DNA of 36,956 nucleotides, taken from the NCBI GenBank assembly GCA_946414825.1, contig CAMKQB010000014.1:1-36956 (forward strand). The letters run 5' to 3'. Below are positions 17,002 to 25,840 of the stretch, piece after piece. The notes beneath the pieces are model-generated. The model worked only from the letters and a program-made list of their open reading frames with translations. It did no database searches and was not told where the DNA came from. This DNA is from an uncultured Lachnospiraceae bacterium. GTDB lineage: Bacteria; Bacillota; Clostridia; Lachnospirales; Lachnospiraceae. Position numbers and translations under genes: made by a program. Positions within the stretch are counted from its first letter, which is position 1. Each line of letters begins with the position of its first letter.

Positions 17002-19299
17002 ATGGTTAAGTTGTATGAAACAGGTGCATACCTTGTTAAGGGTACTGAGCTCGTTACAGATGAAGCTGAGCTTGCCGCTAAGGGTGTGAACACTAGCAAG
17101 GAAGAGGCTAGAAAGGGTACTATAGCACATGGTATTCTGACAAGCCATAATACATCAGGAGATGAGGAGAATCTTAAGATTAAGTTTGATAAGATGACTT
17201 CTCATGATATTACATTTGTAGGTATTATTCAGACTGCTAGAGCATCAGGACTTAAGGAGTTCCCTATACCTTATGTTCTGACTAACTGCCACAACTCACT
17301 TTGTGCAGTAGGTGGTACTATAAATGAAGATGACCATATGTTTGGTCTATCTGCAGCAAAGAAGTATGGTGGAATCTATGTTCCTCCTCATCAGGCTGTT
17401 ATCCATCAGTATGCACGTGAAGAGCTTGCTGAATGCGGGGCTATGATACTAGGTTCAGACAGTCATACACGTTACGGTGCTCTTGGTACAATGGCTATCG
17501 GTGAAGGTGGTGGAGAGCTTGCTAAGCAGCTTCTTGGAAGAACTTATGATGTTAAGGCTCCAAAGGTAATAGCTATTTATCTTGATGGTGAACCAGTAAA
17601 GGGGGTTGGTCCTCAGGACGTGGCCCTTGCTCTTATCGGAGCTACATTTAAGAATGGATATGTTAAGAATAGCGTAATGGAGTTTGTTGGTCCTGGAGTT
17701 GATAAGCTCAGTACAGACTTCCGTATCGGTGTTGATGTAATGACAACAGAGACTACCTGCCTCAGCTCAATCTGGAAGACAGATGAGAAGACTAAGGATT
17801 GGTTCGAGACTCATTACAGACCAGAAGCATATAAAGAAATGAAGCCAGCAGACGTTGCTTACTATGATGGTGTTGTGTATGTAGATCTTTCAAAGGTTCG
17901 TCCTATGATTGCACTTCCTTTCCACCCATCAAATACATTTACTATTGAAGAGTTAAATGCAAATCTTAAAGATATTCTTCATGAGTGTGAAGAGAATGGT
18001 AAGAAGCAGCTGACAGGTGATGTTGAATTTAAGCTCACAGATAAGATCCGTGATGGTAAGCTCTATGTAGAGCAGGGAATCATCGCTGGATGTGCAGGTG
18101 GTGGATTCGAGAATATCTGCGATGCAGCGGATATCCTTAAGGGTTCATATATCGGAAATGATGAGTTTACACTTGATGTGTATCCTGCAAGTATGCCTGT
18201 AATGATGGAACTTGTTAATAACGGACGTGCTGCTGATATCATGAAGACAGGTGCTATCATCAAGACTGCATTCTGCGGACCTTGCTTCGGTGCAGGAGAC
18301 ACACCTGCTAACAATGCACTTTCTATCAGACATTCAACACGTAACTTCCCTAACCGTGAGGGATCAAAGATACAGAATGGACAGATTAGTTCAGTTGCAC
18401 TTATGGATGCTCGTTCAATTGCAGCCACAGCTGTTAACAAGGGCTTCCTTACACCAGCAACTGATATAGATGTAGAGTATACAGGACCAAAATACTTCTT
18501 CGACAAGTCAATCTATGAAAACAGAGTATATGATGGATGGAAGAAGGCCAGACCAGAAGAGGAGCTGAAGCAGGGACCAAATATTAAGCCTTGGCCAGCT
18601 ATGCCGGCACTTACAGATAATCTGCTTCTTAAGATGTGTTCGGTAATCACAGATCCAGTAACTACTACAGATGAGCTGATTCCTTCAGGGGAGACCTCAA
18701 GCTTTAGATCAAACCCTATCGGACTTGCTGAATTTACGCTGTCTCGTAAGGATCCGGAGTATGTAGGACGTGCTAAGGAATTTCATGCTGCTGAAGTTTC
18801 CCGTGAAGAGGGGGGACATCCTTGCGAGGTATATCCTGAGATTAAGGATGTAATGATGAAGATTAAGGAGAAGTTTTCTGGCGCCAGCAGGGCAAATACC
18901 GGCTTCGGTAGTACAATATATGCAATTAAGCCTGGTGATGGTTCTGCTCGTGAACAGGCTGCTTCCTGTCAGAAGGTTCTTGGTGGATGGGCTAATATAG
19001 CTCGTGAATATGCAACTAAGAGATATAGATCAAATCTTATCAACTGGGGTATGCTTCCATTTGTTATGGATGATTCAGCAGTTGATGTAAGTGTAGATAA
19101 TCCATACGGATTTGAGAATGGAGACTATATATTTGTTCCAGATATTCGCAAGGCAGTTGAAGAAAAGGCAGAGGTAATCAAGGCTTATATCGTTAATAAG
19201 GATATGAAGGAAATCTCACTGAAGCTTGGTGAGCTTACAGATGATGAGCGTACTATTATAACAAGCGGATGCCTTATCAATTATTACAAGGAGAACTAA
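17002..19299 (+). CDS. Aconitase-family hydratase (YbhJ-like; probable aconitase)
   Basis: This 765-residue protein belongs to the aconitase/IPM isomerase superfamily. All three cluster cysteines are visible: C364 in [10 protein letters not shown], and C425 and C428 in [12 protein letters not shown], matching the C...CxxC plan of aconitases. [20 protein letters not shown] is the conserved DSHT region near residue 154. A swivel domain follows, from about residue 600 on. It is closest in style to the hydratase group that includes E. coli YbhJ. Near citrate synthase, citrate-to-isocitrate isomerisation is the obvious role, but this group is poorly tested biochemically. The start ATG follows AGGAGGAAAA. 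The lipoprotein gene begins one base after its stop. Confidence 0.85.
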   Translation: MVKLYETGAYLVKGTELVTDEAELAAKGVNTSKEEARKGTIAHGILTSHNTSGDEENLKIKFDKMTSHDITFVGIIQTARASGLKEFPIPYVLTNCHNSLCAVGGTINEDDHMFGLSAAKKYGGIYVPPHQAVIHQYAREELAECGAMILGSDSHTRYGALGTMAIGEGGGELAKQLLGRTYDVKAPKVIAIYLDGEPVKGVGPQDVALALIGATFKNGYVKNSVMEFVGPGVDKLSTDFRIGVDVMTTETTCLSSIWKTDEKTKDWFETHYRPEAYKEMKPADVAYYDGVVYVDLSKVRPMIALPFHPSNTFTIEELNANLKDILHECEENGKKQLTGDVEFKLTDKIRDGKLYVEQGIIAGCAGGGFENICDAADILKGSYIGNDEFTLDVYPASMPVMMELVNNGRAADIMKTGAIIKTAFCGPCFGAGDTPANNALSIRHSTRNFPNREGSKIQNGQISSVALMDARSIAATAVNKGFLTPATDIDVEYTGPKYFFDKSIYENRVYDGWKKARPEEELKQGPNIKPWPAMPALTDNLLLKMCSVITDPVTTTDELIPSGETSSFRSNPIGLAEFTLSRKDPEYVGRAKEFHAAEVSREEGGHPCEVYPEIKDVMMKIKEKFSGASRANTGFGSTIYAIKPGDGSAREQAASCQKVLGGWANIAREYATKRYRSNLINWGMLPFVMDDSAVDVSVDNPYGFENGDYIFVPDIRKAVEEKAEVIKAYIVNKDMKEISLKLGELTDDERTIITSGCLINYYKEN

Positions 19300-19300
19300 G

Positions 19301-19921
19301 ATGAAGAAAAAAATACTTACTGGTGTTATTTTATTCGTATTAGTTTTATCACTTGTTGCATGTGGCAAGGATAAGGAGGATAATAAGTCTAAGAAGGAAG
19401 CCAAGAAGACTACAGAAGTTACTACAGAAGCTACCACAGAAGCTTCTACAGAGGCTACAACTGAGGCAACTACAGCTGCAACCACTGAGGCCGCAGCTGC
19501 TGATACAACAGAAGCGGCTGCAGAGGAAAAAGCTGCTGACGATAGTAACTCTGGTTCATCCGACGATTCTGATTTCTACGTGGTAGCTACAAATTTTGAT
19601 AAACAGACAGTAGAAAGCTATGCTGCAGAAGTAAAGAAGGCTTATACAGAATCAAACTATACAGCTCTTTCACAGATGATACGATATCCGATAACAATGT
19701 ATCCGGATGTGACCTGCAACAATGCGGAAGAATTCATGCAGTATTGTGAAGGCAAATCAATTGCCAGTGCAGATCTTGAATCTATGGAAGCGGAAACCTG
19801 TAAGGATATGTTCGCTAATAGCGGCGGAATCTGCATGGGAGAAGGACAGGTCTGGTTAGGTGAAGATGTAAATACTGGAAAGCTTGCAATCATCAGTATT
19901 TCCGGTATGGCAGAGAGATAA
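19301..19921 (+). CDS. Small lipoprotein with Thr-Thr-Glu-Ala repeat linker
   Basis: The protein has 206 residues. A lysine-rich start and hydrophobic stretch lead to the lipobox LVAC (C21), so it should be lipid-anchored outside the membrane. Residues 37-72 are a low-complexity linker of TTEA/STEA units, followed by an acidic Ser/Asp stretch. The C-terminal ~115 residues form a small globular domain with three cysteines (in DVTCNN, QYCEGK, ETCKDM) plus GGICMG. This resembles small secreted domains that many clostridial lipoproteins carry behind such linkers. Function is unknown. Its ATG is one base after the hydratase stop and uses AAGGAGAA inside that gene, yet nothing ties it functionally to the hydratase. 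Confidence 0.8.
   Translation: MKKKILTGVILFVLVLSLVACGKDKEDNKSKKEAKKTTEVTTEATTEASTEATTEATTAATTEAAAADTTEAAAEEKAADDSNSGSSDDSDFYVVATNFDKQTVESYAAEVKKAYTESNYTALSQMIRYPITMYPDVTCNNAEEFMQYCEGKSIASADLESMEAETCKDMFANSGGICMGEGQVWLGEDVNTGKLAIISISGMAER
19409..19516 (+). repeat. Imperfect 12-bp coding repeat (TTEA units)
   Basis: Tandem ACTACAGAAGCT-like units encode residues 37-72 of the lipoprotein. They vary at third positions, so this is an old, protein-selected repeat rather than a fresh microsatellite. Confidence 0.8.
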
Positions 19922-19942
19922 TTTATCAGGAAAGGCAAAAGT

Positions 19943-20380
19943 ATGAATATGGGTATATTCTGGGTTATAGTTGCGGCTATTACCCTCATAGTAGAAATTG
20001 TTTCACTCGGCTTAACCTCGATATGGTTTACAGGTGGCGCGATTGTTTCGGCTGTGATAGGATATATGGGTGGACCACTATGGCTTCAGGTTGTAGCATT
20101 TATAGTTGTATCTACGATACTTCTTGTGGCTATTCGTCCACTGGCTAAGAAGCATCTGGCAATCGGTAATGAGAAGACTAATACTGATAGTCTGATCGGC
20201 AGAACTGAGAAGGTGCTAACAGAGGTGGATAATAACGCCGGCACGGGCATGCTGAAGATTGGCGATGTAGAGTGGCGTGCAGTGTCAGAGGACGGAAGCG
20301 TGATACCGGAGGGTACTCTGGTGAAGATTGAACGTATAGAGGGCACAAAGCTCTACGTTAAACGTGAGATTGATATGTAA
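19943..20380 (+). CDS. NfeD-family membrane protein
   Basis: This is a short NfeD type of 145 residues. Two or three hydrophobic segments fill the first 75 residues, with EIVSLGLTSIWFTGGAI as the recognisable start. A C-terminal OB-fold domain begins at SLIGRTEKVLTEV and ends TKLYVKREIDM. The N-terminal protease domain of long NfeD proteins is absent, as is common. NfeD proteins nearly always sit beside an SPFH/stomatin gene and are thought to organise membrane microdomains; here the SPFH gene starts 110 bases downstream. The ATG at 19943 follows AGGAAAGG. Confidence 0.88.
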   Translation: MNMGIFWVIVAAITLIVEIVSLGLTSIWFTGGAIVSAVIGYMGGPLWLQVVAFIVVSTILLVAIRPLAKKHLAIGNEKTNTDSLIGRTEKVLTEVDNNAGTGMLKIGDVEWRAVSEDGSVIPEGTLVKIERIEGTKLYVKREIDM

Positions 20381-20439
20381 CCCTGAGGAGAGCGAGGGGC
20401 TATCAAAAAATGTTATCCTGAGCAAAGCGAGGGATCTCA
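20380..20439 (+). repeat. Two tandem copies of a CCTGAG..AGCGAGGG short repeat
   Basis: CCTGAGGAGAGCGAGGGGCT (20382-20401) and CCTGAGCAAAGCGAGGGATC (20418-20437) agree at most positions and lie 36 bases apart in the nfeD-SPFH gap. The consensus resembles the widespread intergenic repeat of the form ATCCTGAGCGAAGCGAAGGATC seen in many unrelated bacteria. The second copy is flanked by TTAT and ATAA. The first copy starts right at the nfeD stop codon. Confidence 0.6.
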
Positions 20440-20490
20440 TAATAAAAGGTATAATTTTAATAATAAGAACAATAGGAGGTTTTAAGTATT

Positions 20491-21447
20491 ATGCCAGTTT
20501 TAATAATTGTACTTGTAATTGCTGTTATTCTGCTTTGCAGCGCACTTCGCGTTGTACGTCAGGCAAATGCATATGTTATCGAGCGACTCGGTACATATAC
20601 AGCAACATGGGGGGTGGGACTTCATATGATGGTTCCTATCATTGATAAGGTTGCTCGTAGAGTGTCACTTAAGGAACAGGTTGCGGACTTCCCGCCACAG
20701 CCGGTTATCACAAAGGATAATGTTACAATGAGAATAGATACAGTTCTTTTCTTCCAGATAACAGATCCTAAGCTTTACTGCTACGGTGTTGAAAATCCAC
20801 TTGCAGCTATCGAGAATCTTACAGCGACAACACTTCGTAACATCATCGGTGATCTTGAACTTGACCAGACACTTACATCTCGTGAGACAATCAACTCTAA
20901 GATGAGAGCTACACTGGATGAGGCTACTGATCCATGGGGAATCAAGGTTAATCGTGTAGAACTTAAGAATATCATGCCACCTGCAGCTATCCAGGAGTCA
21001 ATGGAGAAGCAGATGAAGGCAGAACGTGAGAGGCGTGAGCAGATCATCAGAGCCGAAGGTGAGAAGCAGGCAGCTATCACAGTATCTGAAGGTGAGAAGG
21101 AGGCTAAAATTCTCCGTGCTACAGCTGATAAGGAAGCTACTATCCTTGAAGCAGAGGCTAAGAAGCAGGCAGCTATCCTGGAAGCTCAGGCTCAGAGAGA
21201 AGCAGCTATCCAGAGAGCTCAGGGTAATGCTGAAGCTATTCGTCAGGTACAACAGGCAGAAGCAGATGCTATCAAGATGATGAATGAAGCAGCTCCTTCA
21301 CAGAATACAATAGCTGTTAAGGGACTTGCAGCATTTGAGAGAGCAGCAGCAGGACCTGCTAATAAGCTTATAGTTCCAGCTGATCTTGCAGGTATAACTG
21401 GACTTGCAACAGCAGTTACAGAGGCTATAAAAACTGGAAAACAGTAA
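20491..21447 (+). CDS. SPFH/Band 7 (stomatin/QmcA-like) membrane protein
   Basis: This 318-residue protein has a single N-terminal membrane helix (residues 2-20). The SPFH domain follows, recognisable by NAYVIERLGTYTATWGVGLH, PPQPVITKDNVTMRIDTV and ATDPWGIKVNRVELKNIMPP. A long Ala/Glu/Lys/Gln-rich coiled coil runs from about residue 168 to 262. A Gly/Ala-rich tail closes the protein. Members form large ring-shaped oligomers in the membrane and regulate proteases or membrane order; partner here is the NfeD protein just upstream. The start ATG follows AGGAGGT at a slightly long spacing. A terminator lies 34 bases downstream. Confidence 0.93.
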   Translation: MPVLIIVLVIAVILLCSALRVVRQANAYVIERLGTYTATWGVGLHMMVPIIDKVARRVSLKEQVADFPPQPVITKDNVTMRIDTVLFFQITDPKLYCYGVENPLAAIENLTATTLRNIIGDLELDQTLTSRETINSKMRATLDEATDPWGIKVNRVELKNIMPPAAIQESMEKQMKAERERREQIIRAEGEKQAAITVSEGEKEAKILRATADKEATILEAEAKKQAAILEAQAQREAAIQRAQGNAEAIRQVQQAEADAIKMMNEAAPSQNTIAVKGLAAFERAAAGPANKLIVPADLAGITGLATAVTEAIKTGKQ

Positions 21448-21480
21448 TCAAAAAAATAACAAATCTTTGTTAAAAATGAC

Positions 21481-21524
21481 AAAAAATCAGCCTAAAACTA
21501 GTATGTTTTAAAGGCTGATTTTTG
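21481..21524 (+). terminator. Rho-independent terminator after the SPFH gene
   Basis: AAAATCAGCCT pairs with AGGCTGATTTT, with further A/T pairing in the centre, and runs into TTTTTG. It probably works in both directions. It ends the nfeD-SPFH unit. Confidence 0.88.
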
Positions 21525-21606
21525 TTTTATCCTTAATTTTATGTGCAATTTGCATAAAACGCTATATAATAATAGACATTTTCGAGTAATAATATCCAAA
21601 AAAGTG

Positions 21607-21635
21607 TTTTAATAATCCTTGTAAAGTGATATAAT
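21607..21635 (+). promoter_or_regulatory. Extended -10 promoter of the glgCD-spoVG unit
   Basis: TATAAT at 21630-21635 is preceded directly by TGA, giving the extended -10 form TGATATAAT. The -35 position (TTTTAA, 21607-21612, 17-nt spacer) is poor, as is typical of extended -10 promoters. The start of transcription would be near 21642. The rest of the 21448-21705 gap holds a terminator, AT-rich sequence and a leader hairpin. Confidence 0.65.
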
Positions 21636-21649
21636 ATATAAGACTTGTA

Positions 21650-21669
21650 TTGTAGCCGCAAGGCTACAA
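21650..21669 (+). promoter_or_regulatory. GNRA-capped hairpin in the glgC leader
   Basis: TTGTAGCC and GGCTACAA form a perfect 8-bp stem closed by a GCAA tetraloop, about 8 nt from the predicted transcription start and 26 nt before the glgC ribosome binding site. A 5'-terminal hairpin of this kind usually stabilises mRNA. Confidence 0.6.
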
Positions 21670-21705
21670 AAATGGCACAATATTTATACTAAAAGGAGTG
21701 ACAAT

Positions 21706-22977
21706 ATGGTAAAGAAGGAAATGATCGCAATGCTTCTTGCTGGTGGCCAGGGATCCCGTCTGGGTGTTCTCACCTCAAAGCTTGCAAAGCCTGCAGTTGC
21801 TTTCGGTGGAAAGTACAAAATTATTGACTTCCCTCTCAGTAACTGTATTAACTCGGGAATTGATACCGTTGGTGTACTTACTCAGTACAGACCTCTTCGT
21901 CTAAATCAGCATATCGGTATTGGTATGCCTTGGGATCTGGATAGAAATTTTGGAGGTGTTACGGTTCTTCCGCCATACGAGAGTTCAGATAATGCATCCT
22001 GGTACACAGGTACTGCGAATGCTATTTATCAGAACTTAGAGTTCATGGATTACTATAATCCTGATTATGTTCTCATTCTTTCTGGAGATCATATCTACAA
22101 GATGGATTATGAGGTAATGCTGGACTTCCACAAATCTATGCATGCTGATGTTACACTCGCTACCTATCAGGTACCGATGGAAGAGGCTAGTAGATTTGGT
22201 GTTGTTATTACTGATGAGAATAATGTTATTCAGGAGTTTGAGGAGAAGCCTGAGCATCCACGTAGCAATAAAGCTTCAATGGGTATCTATATCTTTAACT
22301 GGAAGCTTCTGAAGGAAAAGCTTATTGAAATGAAGGATACACCTTCATGTGATTTCGGTAAGCACGTTATTCCAGCTTGCCATGAAGAAGGCAAGAAGAT
22401 AGTTGCTTATGATTATAAGGGCTATTGGAAGGATGTTGGTACTCTCGGTTCTTACTGGGAGGCTAATATGGAACTTGTTGATATTATTCCTGAATTCAAC
22501 TTATATGAAGAATTCTGGAGAATATATACTAAGAGTGACAATCTACCACCTCAGTATATTGCACCGGGCAGTAGCGTAACAAAGAGTATCGTTGGAGAAG
22601 GTACTGAAATATATGGAAACGTTGAAAAGTCTGTTATCGGCTCGGCTGTAAAGATTGGAAAGGGTGCTGTTATCAAGGATTCTATCATCATGAACAATGT
22701 TGAGATTGGTGATGGAGCAATAATTGACAAGGCTATCCTGGCTGAGGGGGTTAGAATTGGCAAGAATGTAGAGCTCGGTGTGGGTGAGCCTGCAGAGAAT
22801 GACTATAAGCCTTCGGTTTATGCATTTGACCTCGTAACTATTGGAGAGAATTCTGTTATTCCTGATGATGTTAAGATCGGAAAGAATACTGCTATTCTCG
22901 GAGAGACTACGCCTGAGGATTATCCTGATGGATTACTACCGGGTGGAGGCTCAATAATCAGAGAGGCAGGTGAATAA
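21706..22977 (+). CDS. glgC: Glucose-1-phosphate adenylyltransferase, catalytic subunit
   Basis: The enzyme makes ADP-glucose for glycogen synthesis. The protein has 423 residues. The nucleotidyltransferase domain starts [13 protein letters not shown] (near residues 9-20) with [19 protein letters not shown]; the catalytic region includes [11 protein letters not shown] near residue 127 and [17 protein letters not shown] near residue 190. A left-handed beta-helix of hexapeptide-like repeats follows from about residue 290. The ATG follows AAAAGGAGTG. In Firmicutes GlgC pairs with the regulatory paralog GlgD, which begins just after its stop. It is the first gene behind a strong extended -10 promoter and leader hairpin. 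Confidence 0.96.
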   Translation: MVKKEMIAMLLAGGQGSRLGVLTSKLAKPAVAFGGKYKIIDFPLSNCINSGIDTVGVLTQYRPLRLNQHIGIGMPWDLDRNFGGVTVLPPYESSDNASWYTGTANAIYQNLEFMDYYNPDYVLILSGDHIYKMDYEVMLDFHKSMHADVTLATYQVPMEEASRFGVVITDENNVIQEFEEKPEHPRSNKASMGIYIFNWKLLKEKLIEMKDTPSCDFGKHVIPACHEEGKKIVAYDYKGYWKDVGTLGSYWEANMELVDIIPEFNLYEEFWRIYTKSDNLPPQYIAPGSSVTKSIVGEGTEIYGNVEKSVIGSAVKIGKGAVIKDSIIMNNVEIGDGAIIDKAILAEGVRIGKNVELGVGEPAENDYKPSVYAFDLVTIGENSVIPDDVKIGKNTAILGETTPEDYPDGLLPGGGSIIREAGE

Positions 22978-22978
22978 T

Positions 22979-24103
22979 ATGAGAGCTATAGGTATAATTC
23001 TGGCAGGTGGAAACAGCAGCCGTATGGGAGACTTATCAGCAAAGCGTGCTACAGCAGCTATGCCAATGGCAGGATGCTACAGAGCAATTGATTTTTCTCT
23101 ATCAAATATGTCAAATTCCCATATTCAGAAGGTGGCTGTTTACACACAGTACAATTCAAGATCCTTGAATGAACACCTTAATTCATCAAAATGGTGGGAT
23201 TTCGGTAGAAAACAAGGTGGACTCTATATCTTCACACCTACTATAACGGCAACAAACAGCTATTGGTACAAGGGTACTGCAGATGCGCTGTATCAGAATA
23301 TTGGATTCTTGAAGGACGCTCATGAGCCTTATGTTGTAATTGCATCTGGTGATGGTGTTTACAAGATGGATTACAATAAGGTTTTGGAGGATCATATAGC
23401 TAAGAATGCCGATATCACAATTGTGACAAAGGAAATAAGAGCTGATGAAGATGACATTTCCAGATTTGGTGTTGTAAAGGTCGGAGAAAATGGAAGGGTT
23501 CTGGACTTCGAGGAGAAGCCTCTAGTTGCAGAGACCACAACCGCATCCATTGGTGTTTACGTAGTAAGACGTCGTCAGTTAATAGAGCTTCTGGAGACAT
23601 GTGCTGCAGAGGGAAGAACAGATTTCGTTAAGGATATCCTTATCAGATATAAGAATGTAAAGCGCATTAACGCTTATAACCTTGATTCTTATTGGAGAAA
23701 CATAGGTTCTATTGATTCATACTTTAAGACTAATATGGACTTCCTGAACCCTGAGGTTAGAGATCATTTCTTCCGTACGACACCTGGTGTTTATACAAAG
23801 GTTGAGGATCTTCCACCAGCCAAATTTAATGGAGATGCTGTAACATCTAACTCGCTTATTGCAAGTGGATGTATTATAAATGGTTCTGTTGAGAATTCAG
23901 TTCTATTTAAGAAGGTATACGTGGGTAATAATTGTGTTATCAAGAACTCGATCATTCTTAATGATGTACATATCGGTGATAACTGCTACATTGAGAACTG
24001 TATAGTTGAGAGTAGAGATACTATTAAGGCGAATACGGTTCATACCGGTGAGGTAGGAAATCCAAAGATAGTAATAGAGAAGAGCTTTAGATATACACTG
24101 TAG
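22979..24103 (+). CDS. glgD: Glucose-1-phosphate adenylyltransferase, GlgD subunit
   Basis: This is a paralog of GlgC with 374 residues, opening IGIILAGGNSSRMG but with degenerate active-site positions (SGDGVYKMDYN in place of [10 protein letters not shown]), consistent with a regulatory partner. The beta-helix part (VTSNSLIASGCIINGSVEN) is present. I chose ATG 22979, one base after the glgC stop, over a GTG three codons earlier: the AGGTG site at 22967-22971 is at normal distance only from 22979. In B. stearothermophilus-type systems GlgC/GlgD form a heterotetramer with higher activity than GlgC alone. Confidence 0.94.
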   Translation: MRAIGIILAGGNSSRMGDLSAKRATAAMPMAGCYRAIDFSLSNMSNSHIQKVAVYTQYNSRSLNEHLNSSKWWDFGRKQGGLYIFTPTITATNSYWYKGTADALYQNIGFLKDAHEPYVVIASGDGVYKMDYNKVLEDHIAKNADITIVTKEIRADEDDISRFGVVKVGENGRVLDFEEKPLVAETTTASIGVYVVRRRQLIELLETCAAEGRTDFVKDILIRYKNVKRINAYNLDSYWRNIGSIDSYFKTNMDFLNPEVRDHFFRTTPGVYTKVEDLPPAKFNGDAVTSNSLIASGCIINGSVENSVLFKKVYVGNNCVIKNSIILNDVHIGDNCYIENCIVESRDTIKANTVHTGEVGNPKIVIEKSFRYTL

Positions 24104-24125
24104 TATTTTTGGGAGGTAGCAAGAT

Positions 24126-24398
24126 ATGGAAATCACGGATGTAAGAGTAAGAAAAGTTGACAAAGAAGGCAAAATGAAGGCAGTCGTGTCAATAACAATC
24201 GATAATGAGTTTGTTATTCATGATATCAAGGTTATAGAAGGCGAGAAGGGACTGTTTATTGCGATGCCTAGTCGTAAGTCATCTGATGGAGAGTATAGAG
24301 ATATAGCTCATCCTATTAATTCCGAGACCAGAAACCGTATTCAGGAGCTTATACTTACAAAGTATGAGGAGACTTCTGGAGAAGAAGCGGTTATATAA
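24126..24398 (+). CDS. spoVG: SpoVG family RNA-binding regulator
   Basis: This 90-residue protein matches the family from end to end: [11 protein letters not shown] at the start, [20 protein letters not shown] in the middle and [20 protein letters not shown] toward the end. SpoVG is a site-specific RNA/DNA-binding regulator affecting septation, sporulation, capsule and metabolism in Firmicutes. It is 22 bases behind glgD with GGGAGGT in front and is closed by its own terminator, so it most likely shares the glgCD transcript. That placement may link it to carbon storage, though conserved neighbourhoods near glmU/pth are also known. Confidence 0.95.
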   Translation: MEITDVRVRKVDKEGKMKAVVSITIDNEFVIHDIKVIEGEKGLFIAMPSRKSSDGEYRDIAHPINSETRNRIQELILTKYEETSGEEAVI

Positions 24399-24421
24399 AA
24401 CTGAATATGATATTAGAGAGG

Positions 24422-24450
24422 CAAGCAGGTCGTAAAAGACCTGCTTGTTT
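24422..24450 (+). terminator. Rho-independent terminator after spoVG
   Basis: CAAGCAGGTC pairs with GACCTGCTTG around GTAAAA and is followed by TTTGTT. The T-run is shared with the -35 box of the next promoter. Confidence 0.9.
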
Positions 24451-24473
24451 GTTATATACATTTCTGATATAAT
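24445..24473 (+). promoter_or_regulatory. Extended -10 promoter of the glmU-pth-mfd-prsA unit
   Basis: TTGTTT (24445-24450), a 17-nt spacer ending TGA, and TATAAT (24468-24473) form an extended -10 promoter. The -35 box lies inside the terminator tail of spoVG. Confidence 0.7.
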
Positions 24474-24541
24474 ACGTCTGTTTTGAAGAAACTTGGATAC
24501 ACTCACATGTATAAAGGATTTGAGAGGAGTATGTAAATACT

Positions 24542-25276
24542 ATGGATAAGTTTAAGGCAGTCATTCTTGCAGCGGGTAAAGGAACTCGTATGCAATCGGA
24601 TCTACCAAAGGTTCTTCACAAGGTAGATGGTAAGCCAATGGTACATTATACTATTCAGGCAGCAAAGGATGCAGGTGCTACGGACGTTATAGTAATAGTA
24701 GGATATCAGGGTCAGCTGGTTAAGAGAGAGATAGTTGACTATGTTGAGTTCGCGGAGCAGAGAGAACAGCTGGGCACAGGCCATGCAGTAAAATGTGCTC
24801 AGAGTCTTCTGGGAAATGACGGAGATGTAATTGTTCTCTGCGGAGATACACCTCTTATTACCGCAGATACTATTCACAAGCTGTATGAGAAGCATAAGCA
24901 TGAATCAAATGGAGTGACAGTTCTATCTGCAATCATGGATGATCCTACAGGCTATGGAAGAATCATCAGGGATGATGATGGAAACTTCCTTAAGATTGTT
25001 GAGCATAAGGATTGTACTGAAGAAGAACTGGAAGTTAAAGAGATTAATTCAGGTATGTATGTATTTAATGCTGAAGCACTGAACGCAAGCCTTGGTCTTC
25101 TTACAAATGATAATGCTCAGGGTGAATACTATCTGACAGATACAGTTTCAATAATAAAAAATGCCGGACTTAAGATAAATGCACTTCCTGTTGAAGATAA
25201 TAATGAGATATTAGGTGTAAATACAATCGCTCAGCTCGAAGAGGCTGAGGCTATCATGCAGGCTAGGAAAGAATGA
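24542..25276 (+). CDS. GlmU-like UTP:sugar-1-phosphate uridylyltransferase, single domain
   Basis: The protein has 244 residues and covers only the N-terminal half of GlmU. ILAAGKGTRMQSDLPKVLHK (residues 8-27) is the nucleotide-binding signature, with REQLGTGHAV and LCGDTPL after it, GYGRIIRDDD for the GlcNAc-1-P site, and EINSGMYVFN. Canonical GlmU continues for another ~220 residues of acetyltransferase beta-helix; here the frame stops and pth starts within the stop codon, so this is a natural short form, not a sequencing break. It should make UDP-GlcNAc from UTP and GlcNAc-1-P. The acetylation of glucosamine-1-P would need another enzyme. The start ATG follows GAGAGGAG. It opens the unit glmU-pth-mfd-prsA. 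Confidence 0.85.
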   Translation: MDKFKAVILAAGKGTRMQSDLPKVLHKVDGKPMVHYTIQAAKDAGATDVIVIVGYQGQLVKREIVDYVEFAEQREQLGTGHAVKCAQSLLGNDGDVIVLCGDTPLITADTIHKLYEKHKHESNGVTVLSAIMDDPTGYGRIIRDDDGNFLKIVEHKDCTEEELEVKEINSGMYVFNAEALNASLGLLTNDNAQGEYYLTDTVSIIKNAGLKINALPVEDNNEILGVNTIAQLEEAEAIMQARKE

Positions 25277-25830
25277 AGATAATCGTTGGACTGGGAAATC
25301 CAGGAATTAAATATGCGGGAACCCGTCATAATATGGGTTTTTCGGCTATTACAGGAATATCGGATCATTTCGATATTCCATTTAATAAGAAGGAATGTAA
25401 GGCTGTTACCGGACACGGTTTTATAGGTACAGAAAAGGTTGTGCTCGCTATGCCGCAGACCTTTATGAATCTAAGTGGTGAATCGGTAAGAGAACTCCTT
25501 AACTTCTATAAATGTACCCCAGAGGATCTGATAGTCATTTATGATGATATAGATCTGGATGTGGGTAGAATCCGAGTTAGAAGTCATGGTAGTGCAGGTG
25601 GTCATAACGGAATAAAGAATATCATTCAGAATATTGGAACGGAAGAGTTTGACAGAATTAAGATAGGTGTTGGACATAAGCCTGAAAACTTTGACCTGAT
25701 TGATCATGTGCTTGGAAGATTTCCAAAGGAACAGTTAGATGATGTAAGAGATAGTGTTAATAGAGCTGTTCTTGCATGTGAAGAGATAATAATGGCTGGA
25801 GCTGCTTCGGCCATGAATAAATATAATTAA
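25273..25830 (+). CDS. pth: Peptidyl-tRNA hydrolase
   Basis: This 185-residue enzyme, of normal length for bacterial Pth, releases peptides from peptidyl-tRNA that falls off the ribosome. VGLGNPGIKYAGTRHNMGF opens it, with catalytic H19 and N9. QTFMNLSG, YDDIDLDVGRIRVR and GSAGGHNGIKNII follow, all diagnostic. The ATG overlaps the stop of the GlmU-like gene by four bases (ATGA), so coupling is likely. The order glmU-pth-mfd is conserved in many Firmicutes, which supports all three calls. Confidence 0.97.
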   Translation: MKIIVGLGNPGIKYAGTRHNMGFSAITGISDHFDIPFNKKECKAVTGHGFIGTEKVVLAMPQTFMNLSGESVRELLNFYKCTPEDLIVIYDDIDLDVGRIRVRSHGSAGGHNGIKNIIQNIGTEEFDRIKIGVGHKPENFDLIDHVLGRFPKEQLDDVRDSVNRAVLACEEIIMAGAASAMNKYN

Positions 25831-25840
25831 GGTTGACTAT

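Noticed and set aside
19409-19516. Tandem repeat considered as CRISPR or microsatellite
   Set aside because: Units are 12 bp, contiguous, without spacers, and encode a protein linker in frame.
20364-20645. 93-codon frame across the nfeD-SPFH gap
   Set aside because: It runs through the short repeats and overlaps both real genes; no start signal or family similarity.
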